Shown piece after piece: positions 8,044 through 11,362 of a DNA stretch of 11,362 nucleotides. The notes under the pieces are model-generated. The model was given only the letters and a program-made list of their open reading frames with translations. It did not search any database and had not been told where the DNA came from. Each line of letters opens with the position of its first letter. The first letter of the stretch is position 1. The DNA is from Comamonadaceae bacterium (GTDB lineage Bacteria > Pseudomonadota > Gammaproteobacteria > Burkholderiales > Burkholderiaceae). Position numbers and translations under genes: made by a program. The stretch is taken from positions 1-11,362 of the forward strand of contig CANGSD010000011.1 of NCBI GenBank assembly GCA_947455875.1. Reading direction: 5' to 3'.

Positions 8044-8232
8044 TCAAGGCGTCAGAACGCCATCCAGCGTCGTCGACACCGTGTTGAATAAGTCATTGAT
8101 GGAACCGCCCAGAGCAGTGGCGCCGCCCACAATCGCCAGTGCGATCAGCGAGGCCAGCAGGCCATATTCAATGGCGGTTGCACCCTCTTCATCGGCCCAA
8201 AATGTCTTGAAAAATTGAGAAAAGTTTTTCAT
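8044..8232 (-). CDS. flp: Flp prepilin, major pilin of the type IVc pilus
   Basis: A 62-aa prepilin that is assembled into the Flp fibre. It has a 17-residue leader rich in Phe and Lys that ends in DEEG, with cleavage expected between G17 and A18. The mature protein begins ATAIEYGLLASLIALAIVGG, with Glu at +5 and the Flp-specific Tyr at +6, followed by a hydrophobic helix at about 25-41. The C-terminal part, about 20 residues, contains no Cys. The length is typical for Flp. The ATG at 8230-8232 has a GGAG 7 nt upstream, and that GGAG lies inside the small palindrome at 8238-8249. It is the first gene of the leftward operon, next to the divergent control region. Only one flp copy is present here. 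Confidence 0.97.
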   Translation of the reverse strand: MKNFSQFFKTFWADEEGATAIEYGLLASLIALAIVGGATALGGSINDLFNTVSTTLDGVLTP

Positions 8233-8237
8233 GTGCT

Positions 8238-8249
8238 AACTCCAGAGTT
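8238..8249 (-). promoter_or_regulatory. palindrome holding the flp ribosome binding site
   Basis: On the minus strand the sequence is AACTCTGGAGTT, a perfect palindrome whose right half contains the flp Shine-Dalgarno GGAG, 7 nt before the ATG. As RNA it could close a 4-bp stem with a CUGG loop, which is weak alone. Confidence 0.4.
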
Positions 8250-8383
8250 GAAAAGTGAGGGAGAGCTTCAAGCCTGTGGGTTCGCGCCACGCACCGGGGG
8301 TGTCTTCGTGTAGCGGCCATCGGGCTCTGCAGCGGTCCGGATGTCTCCAAACCGCCAGGCCACTTTAAAAAATTGGGCCGACT

Positions 8384-8410
8384 TGCACAGTGCGGTACAG
8401 CACCTAAGCA
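8384..8410 (+). repeat. direct repeat copy 1, candidate regulator site
   Basis: This 27-bp element starts TGCACAGTGCG and ends GCACCTAAGCA. It matches the element at 8434-8460 at 21 of 27 positions without gaps, exactly 50 bp apart. At its centre is the dyad GTGCGG-TA-CAGCAC (8390-8403), with one mismatch per half-site. The repeat is seen directly; a role as operator is inferred from its position between divergent genes. Confidence 0.65.
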
Positions 8411-8433
8411 TCGGTTTTGATGCCTGCAACGCA

Positions 8434-8460
8434 TGCGCAGTGCGCCAGCGCACCGAAGCA
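8434..8460 (+). repeat. direct repeat copy 2, candidate regulator site
   Basis: Second copy of the 27-bp element, starting TGCGCAGTGCG and ending GCACCGAAGCA. Its centre is a perfect dyad, GTGCGC-CA-GCGCAC (8440-8453), at the same offset as the imperfect dyad of copy 1. The perfect symmetry suggests a dimeric DNA-binding protein. Confidence 0.65.
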
Positions 8461-8528
8461 AGCCGCATGCATCTCTAAGGTCGGGTTCTCCCAATTGACC
8501 CCGTCGGACCCCGCTCAGGAGATTGCCC

Positions 8529-8984
8529 ATGACATGGCTTCAGGACCCCAAACGCCAGACCCGTAGGCGACCCAAGACGCAGATGCAGCGCGGTGCGGCT
8601 GCGGTCGAGTTCGCGCTCATCCTGCCCATCTTGCTCGCCTTGCTGGTGGGCGGTATTGATGCGAGCCTGGCTTTGTACGACAAGGCCGTGATCACCAATG
8701 CCAGCCGCGAAGGCGCGCGTGCGGGCATCGTGGCGCGCAATCCGCTACTGACCGATGAGCAAATCAGACAGGTGGTCCGCCAATACGCCCAAAGTGCGCT
8801 GGTCAGCTTTGGCGCCAGTCCGGTACAGCCCACCGTGCTCATTCAAAAAGGCAGCCTGGGCGGTGACCCCACGCTGCAGGTCACCGTGAGCTACACATTT
8901 CACGGCATAGGCCTGGGCAGCTTGTTCCAAAGCCTGGGCAGGCCCTGGGTGTTGCAGGCCAGCACCGTGATGGTTTACGAGTGA
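8529..8984 (+). CDS. tadE: TadE, pseudopilin-like protein of the Tad system
   Basis: A 151-aa TadE-family protein. The N-terminus is basic (KRQTRRRPKTQMQRG), followed by a type IV prepilin-like site: cleavage is expected between G22 and A23, and AAAVEF places Glu at +5 and Phe at +6. The membrane helix spans about 27-49 (EFALILPILLALLVGGIDAS), then comes the TadE hallmark ITNASREGARAGIV. In Aggregatibacter TadE is processed by TadV, so the same is likely here. I chose ATG at 8529-8531 because AGGAG is 7 nt upstream. A TTG at 8523 is in frame but only 1 nt from that AGGAG. The gene is transcribed away from flp and is followed at once by tadG. Confidence 0.93.
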   Translation: MTWLQDPKRQTRRRPKTQMQRGAAAVEFALILPILLALLVGGIDASLALYDKAVITNASREGARAGIVARNPLLTDEQIRQVVRQYAQSALVSFGASPVQPTVLIQKGSLGGDPTLQVTVSYTFHGIGLGSLFQSLGRPWVLQASTVMVYE

Positions 8985-8995
8985 AGGACACGGCG

Positions 8996-10048
8996 ATGGA
9001 AAAAACAAACCGGGTTTCCAGATTCCAAAAAGGCGCAGTCAGCGTGCTGGTGGCCCTGACCTTGCCCGTGCTGGTGGGCGCAGGTGCCTTGGCGGTGGAT
9101 CTGGCTTATTTGCATGTGGTGCGCAGCGAGTTGCAAAACGACGCGGATGCTGCCGCTCTGGCCGGGGCGCGCAAGCTTTACGCCAGTGGGGCCGCTGCGC
9201 TGGATTGGTCGGGTGCTGCCACCACAGCCAGCAACGCCATCGCCTTGAATAGCGCGGCAGGGCACACGCTGACCGACGGACAGGTGCTCACCGGCTACTG
9301 GGACACAACCCAGACAACCGCGGGCTTGCAAGGCTTGCCCATGACACCCGGCCCCAACGACGCCCCCGCTGTGCAGGTGAGCCTGGGTAAAAGGGAGGGT
9401 CAGAACCAGGGGCCTGTCCGCACTTTTTTGGCCAGTATCTGGGGCGTGTATGCCAAGCCGGTGCGAGTCACGGCGGTGGCGGGGGTGAGCAGTCCTGGGA
9501 CCATCCAGCCAGGCGGCTTGTTTCCCTTCGCCATTTCAAAATGCATGTACGACAAGTTTTGGAATGTGAATGCGCAGCCTGCCGCACCGCGTGTAGACCC
9601 GCTGACCGGTCTGGTGCCCGAGTTCAAGATCGGATCGGTGTACAAGTATTCCAACTGTGACTCGGGCGAATGGACATCGCTGGACACACGATTCTCAGGG
9701 GCCAACACCATTGAGCAACTGATGGCGCAGGGCAACCCGGTCAGCATGTCGGTGGGCGATATGGCCTGGATACAGACAGGCGTCAAAGCCAGTTTGTTCA
9801 CCGATGTCAAGAAATGCAGCGCAGCAGGCGATCGGCAGTGCGAATTCGTGGTGGTGCCCGTACTGGCTCAGATGGTCTCGGGCGCGTCGTCCGCCATCGT
9901 CGGCTTTGCGTGTCTGCAGATGTTGAACGCGGAGACCGGCAAGGACAAATACATCCTGGCCAAAATGAGCAACCAATGTCCCCCGCCCCTGTCTGGGGGG
10001 GTGGGGCCGAATTACGGTGTGATCTCACCGCCGAGTTTGTTTAACTGA
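8996..10048 (+). CDS. tadG: TadG-like envelope protein of the Tad system
   Basis: A 350-aa protein with the TadE/TadG-type N-terminal domain: QKGAVSVLVALTLPVLVGAG around a membrane helix (about 14-35), then VDLAYLHVVRSELQNDADAAALAGARKL, typical of the family. The Glu expected at +5 of a processed pseudopilin is absent, so it probably stays as a membrane-anchored protein with a large periplasmic or surface part. That part has six cysteines (183, 221, 274, 282, 306, 328) and could be disulfide-bonded. No von Willebrand A domain is evident, unlike in many longer TadG proteins. ATG at 8996-8998 has AAGGA 7 nt upstream. A GTG at 8981 that overlaps the tadE stop is the alternative, adding 5 residues. 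The two genes are almost certainly co-transcribed. Confidence 0.88.
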   Translation: MEKTNRVSRFQKGAVSVLVALTLPVLVGAGALAVDLAYLHVVRSELQNDADAAALAGARKLYASGAAALDWSGAATTASNAIALNSAAGHTLTDGQVLTGYWDTTQTTAGLQGLPMTPGPNDAPAVQVSLGKREGQNQGPVRTFLASIWGVYAKPVRVTAVAGVSSPGTIQPGGLFPFAISKCMYDKFWNVNAQPAAPRVDPLTGLVPEFKIGSVYKYSNCDSGEWTSLDTRFSGANTIEQLMAQGNPVSMSVGDMAWIQTGVKASLFTDVKKCSAAGDRQCEFVVVPVLAQMVSGASSAIVGFACLQMLNAETGKDKYILAKMSNQCPPPLSGGVGPNYGVISPPSLFN

Positions 10049-10088
10049 TGTCGGCTCGTAGGCTGCGTAGGTGGTGGAGGCGGTCATG

Positions 10089-10421
10089 TCAGGCGCCGAG
10101 GAGTCGACGCGCCAGAAGTGATTGCATGTCCCGACGCCCGTCGGCCACGACATACACCACGACATCACGCCCAATGACCCGGTAAATGAGTCGATAGGGC
10201 TTGAAGAAGACTTGGCGGTACTCCTTGATGCCGAGGGCCAGGAGCTCCCTGGGGTAGCTTCCCCGCTGTGGCATCACGGCCAGTTTTTCTGCAGCAGCCA
10301 TCAGGCTATCGAGCACATGATCCGCACGCAGGGGGCCATCAACTTCTGTGATGTAGTCGTGAATCGACTGAATGTCCTGCTCCGCACCTTGTGTGAGCAG
10401 GACCCGCAAGCGGGTCGCCAT
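10089..10421 (-). CDS. ParE/RelE-superfamily toxin of a type II toxin-antitoxin pair
   Basis: A 110-aa basic protein of the ParE/RelE fold. Family features: an N-terminal strand then AEQDIQSIHDYI, a central helix ending MPQRGSYPREL (50-60), then EYRQVFFKPYRLIYRVIGRDVVVYVVADGRRDMQSLLARRL. This matches the ParE-type pattern better than canonical mRNA-cutting RelE, so DNA gyrase is a plausible target; that is inferred from the family. The ATG at 10419-10421 overlaps the antitoxin stop by one base (TGATG) and lacks a good Shine-Dalgarno, so translation probably depends on the antitoxin gene. It converges on tadG with a 40-bp gap and no obvious terminator. Confidence 0.88.
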   Translation of the reverse strand: MATRLRVLLTQGAEQDIQSIHDYITEVDGPLRADHVLDSLMAAAEKLAVMPQRGSYPRELLALGIKEYRQVFFKPYRLIYRVIGRDVVVYVVADGRRDMQSLLARRLLGA

Positions 10422-10696
10422 CAGGACACGGATTTTTTGGACTTCAGTCGTGTGACCACATCGGCGATGGGTCTGAGCTTGCCCTGCTCAATTTCCTGGT
10501 TGCCCAGCGCCAGCAGCTTCAGCAGTGCGAGAGTCTCCTGGGTCTCCTCGAAACTGGCGACATCCTGAAGAACGGCCTTGGCCTCGCCGTTTTGCGTGAT
10601 GACAAACGGTTCACGCTGTTCGCCCAGAGAGGCCAAGACCTCGGCGGCATGCGCCTTGAGGTAGCTGATGGGTTTTACTTGAGATGAGTAACGCAT
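10421..10696 (-). CDS. Phd/YefM-family antitoxin
   Basis: A 91-aa antitoxin. The N-terminal half is the Phd/YefM DNA-binding domain: VKPISYLKAHAAEVLASL (7-24), then EPFVITQNGEAKAVLQDVASFEE. The C-terminal half (about 52-91) is a charged helical segment that in this family wraps and neutralises the toxin. I chose ATG at 10694-10696, with GGGAGG 6 nt upstream. The frame is open to 10840, but that extension runs through the promoter, the terminator and the tRNA. It is the first gene of the pair, which is the usual order for phd/yefM types, and it probably represses its own promoter at 10718-10738. Confidence 0.9.
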   Translation of the reverse strand: MRYSSQVKPISYLKAHAAEVLASLGEQREPFVITQNGEAKAVLQDVASFEETQETLALLKLLALGNQEIEQGKLRPIADVVTRLKSKKSVS

Positions 10697-10717
10697 GGAG
10701 GCCCTCCCGGAGGACCG

Positions 10718-10738
10718 AATATAGACCATAAAAGGTCT
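10718..10738 (-). promoter_or_regulatory. toxin-antitoxin promoter -10 box with overlapping operator dyad
   Basis: On the minus strand a TATATT (10718-10723) lies about 20 bp upstream of the antitoxin ATG and is a good -10 box. Overlapping its start is a perfect dyad, AGACC-N6-GGTCT (10723-10738), well placed for antitoxin binding. No strong -35 is visible 16-18 nt upstream; the nearest hexamers resemble CGAGAC or CCGAGA. Confidence 0.55.
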
Positions 10739-10764
10739 TGTCTCGGCACTGTGAGGGCGCCCAA

Positions 10765-10792
10765 GAAAAAGGCCTGGGAAACCCAGGCCTTT
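10765..10792 (-). terminator. rho-independent terminator of tRNA-Thr
   Basis: A perfect 11-bp stem, AAAGGCCTGGG (10768-10778) and CCCAGGCCTTT (10782-10792), with a 3-nt loop. On the minus strand it runs straight into TTTTTC. It begins 9 bp after the tRNA CCA end and insulates the toxin-antitoxin pair from tRNA transcription. On the plus strand the T-run is only three bases, so it should act mainly leftward. Confidence 0.93.
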
Positions 10793-10801
10793 GGAAAAAT
10801 G

Positions 10802-10877
10802 TGGTGCCGGAGAGATGAATCGAACACCCGACCTTCTCATTACGAATGAGCTGCTCTACCGACTGAGCTACACCGGC
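10802..10877 (-). tRNA. tRNA-Thr, anticodon CGU
   Basis: A 76-nt tRNA including encoded CCA. Acceptor GCCGGTG pairs with CTCCGGC except for a U6-U67 mismatch; D arm GCTC/GAGC; anticodon arm GCTCA-TTCGTAA-TGAGA, with anticodon CGU at 10842-10844; variable region AGGTC; T arm GGGTG-TTCGATT-CATCT with two G-U pairs. The anticodon arm, including the unpaired 27-43 position, has the same layout as E. coli thrW, which supports Thr identity. It is transcribed leftward from the -10 box at 10892-10897 to the terminator at 10765-10792. Confidence 0.97.
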
Positions 10878-10891
10878 AACCGAAGCCGCAG

Positions 10892-10897
10892 ATTATA
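10892..10897 (-). promoter_or_regulatory. -10 box of the tRNA-Thr promoter
   Basis: A perfect TATAAT on the minus strand, 14 bp before the mature tRNA 5' end. At 17-bp spacing the -35 position falls in the G-run formed by the 12-C tract (10911-10922), so no standard -35 hexamer exists. A GC-rich discriminator, CTGCGGC, follows the -10, as often seen in stable-RNA promoters under stringent control. Confidence 0.6.
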
Positions 10898-10910
10898 GCG
10901 GCGGCGCCGA

Positions 10911-10922
10911 CCCCCCCCCCCC
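10911..10922. repeat. run of 12 C (poly-G on the minus strand)
   Basis: A homopolymer of 12 C between the tRNA-Thr -10 box and the hairpin ahead of the synthetase gene. Tracts of this length are prone to slipped-strand length change and also to sequencing error. It sits where the tRNA -35 box would be, and about 80 bp upstream of the synthetase ATG. Confidence 0.8.
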
Positions 10923-10926
10923 GTTC

Positions 10927-10956
10927 GGGCCATGCCTGAAACGCTCAGGCAGGCCC
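10927..10956. repeat. 12-bp bulged inverted repeat upstream of the synthetase gene
   Basis: GGGCC (10927-10931), a single bulged A, TGCCTGA (10933-10939), loop AACGC, then TCAGGCA (10945-10951) and GGCCC (10952-10956). This gives 12 pairs around one bulge. No T-run follows on either strand, so it does not look like an intrinsic terminator. It may be an operator for a dimeric regulator or an mRNA leader structure of the rightward gene. Confidence 0.65.
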
Positions 10957-11002
10957 AGCCCGGCGCATCCCGGTGCTAAGGTCGTTCGCGAAGGGGGATG
11001 CC

Positions 11003-11362
11003 ATGCCGCGACGACCGTCCGAAGACCTGACTGCGTTCGTCCAGGTGTTCGCTCAGGCCACGGGTCTGGCGCTGGACTCGCCGGCCGACCTGCAGGCCGC
11101 CAGCGTGACCCACTGGCGCACCTTCTGGCGCTGCCTCGCCGCCTGGGCAGGGCCAGCCCTGGGGTGGTCGGGCGCCCTGGATCCGGTGTGCGTAGGCCAA
11201 GACGGCGAGCACGCGCAGTTTTTTCCAGCGCTGCGCCTGAACTACGCGGCGAGCCTACTGAGTCCCGGTGTCGCGCCGGACGAGACGTACGCGCTCACCG
11301 ACTGCCGTGCGGACGGTACGCGAGTTCGCTGGACACGGGGCGCGCTGCGCGCCGAGGTCGCG
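11003..11362 (+). CDS. acyl-CoA synthetase, acetoacetyl/acetyl-CoA synthetase type (N-terminal part)
   Basis: An open frame of 120 codons running off the right edge. The protein starts MPRRPSEDLTAFVQ and carries the N-terminal cap pattern of the acetyl/acetoacetyl-CoA synthetase family: THWRTFWRCLAAW, then AQFFPALRLNYAASLL (compare the usual F-P-x-x-x-L-N-Y-A-x-N-L-L). The Asn normally found three residues before LL is Ser here. It ends in RWTRGALRAEVA, which resembles the T-x-x-E-L-x-x-x-V segment. Such enzymes activate a carboxylic acid as an acyl-adenylate and transfer it to CoA. The adenylate-forming motifs lie outside the window, so the substrate cannot be told. ATG at 11003-11005 has an AGGGGG about 5-7 nt upstream. 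An ATG at 10998 is in another frame. Confidence 0.75.
   Translation, partial: MPRRPSEDLTAFVQVFAQATGLALDSPADLQAASVTHWRTFWRCLAAWAGPALGWSGALDPVCVGQDGEHAQFFPALRLNYAASLLSPGVAPDETYALTDCRADGTRVRWTRGALRAEVA

Larger units (their letters stand above)
8233..8528. promoter_or_regulatory. divergent control region between flp and tadE
   Basis: 296 bp without a gene, lying between the two divergent tad transcription units, so promoters for both should be here. I find no convincing sigma-70 pair on either strand and no good sigma-54 -24/-12 pair. Notable contents are the two direct repeats at 8384-8410 and 8434-8460, an A/T island TTTAAAAAATT (8364-8374) beside the first repeat, a small stem GCATC/GATGC (8408-8412 and 8419-8423), and a degenerate partial match to the repeat at 8284-8296 (GCGCCA then CGCACCG). 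Confidence 0.7.

Noticed and set aside
8233..8528. Sigma-54 or strong sigma-70 promoters in the flp-tadE gap
   Set aside because: Candidates such as TTGCAC/AAGCAT (plus) and TTGCAG/TTAGGT (minus) have poor -10 boxes, and no GG-N10-GC pair with TGGC/TTGC flanks was found on either strand.
10697..10840. Longer antitoxin reading frame extending into the tRNA
   Set aside because: It would translate the promoter, the terminator and the tRNA 3' half. The ATG at 10696 has a good ribosome site and starts the Phd/YefM domain.
10802..10877. tRNA-Thr as a degenerate or pseudo-tRNA because of the U6-U67 mismatch and two G-U pairs in the T arm
   Set aside because: All other arms are intact, CCA is encoded, and a -10 box and terminator flank it. 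A single acceptor mismatch is tolerable, and I recall similar 3' ends in related bacteria, so I treat it as functional.
10976..11212. A 78-codon minus-strand frame opposite the synthetase start
   Set aside because: It is the antisense shadow of a frame with clear synthetase-family motifs, and has no domain of its own.
1..11362. CRISPR arrays, insertion sequences, integrases or rRNA
   Set aside because: No regularly spaced repeats, transposase or recombinase motifs, or rRNA segments were seen on either strand.

Overview
The window is built around a tad (tight adherence, Flp/type IVc pilus) locus. A toxin-antitoxin pair, a tRNA-Thr gene and the start of an acyl-CoA synthetase gene follow it on the right. 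GC content is high, the tad gene products are of proteobacterial type, and the tRNA-Thr(CGU) is close to E. coli thrW. A betaproteobacterium, probably Burkholderiales, is my best guess. This rests on sequence feel and was not checked by a search.

Layout: (1) Positions 1-41 may hold the last codons of a rightward gene. (2) 49-8232, all on the minus strand and read right to left: flp pilin, tadV prepilin peptidase, rcpC/cpaB, rcpA/cpaC secretin, a 95-aa lipoprotein, tadZ/cpaE, tadA/cpaF ATPase, tadB and tadC. Spacing is tight, with 4-nt overlaps or gaps of 55 bp or less, so this is probably one operon led by flp. (3) 8233-8528 is a 296-bp divergent control region. It holds two 27-bp direct repeats exactly 50 bp apart, each centred on a dyad. 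(4) 8529-10048, plus strand: tadE and tadG, the pseudopilin-like genes, divergent from the rest. (5) 10089-10696, minus strand: a Phd/YefM antitoxin and ParE-type toxin. (6) 10765-10877, minus strand: tRNA-Thr(CGU) and a perfect-stem terminator. (7) 10878-11002: a tRNA -10 box, a run of 12 C and a 12-bp bulged hairpin. (8) 11003 to the right edge, plus strand: the N-terminus of an acetoacetyl/acetyl-CoA-synthetase-like enzyme.

How the parts fit: TadV should cleave the Flp prepilin, and probably TadE, after a glycine. TadA powers assembly on the TadB/TadC inner-membrane platform, TadZ positions the machine, the RcpA secretin with RcpC forms the outer-membrane channel, and TadE/TadG are minor envelope components. 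I see no tadD (TPR protein), no tadF and no classical rcpB/cpaD; the short lipoprotein sits where rcpB/cpaD-like genes are often found. The best candidates for undescribed biology are the duplicated dyad element between flp and tadE, the TTG start of tadA overlapped by an out-of-frame ATG, and the poly-C/hairpin segment between the tRNA and the synthetase gene.
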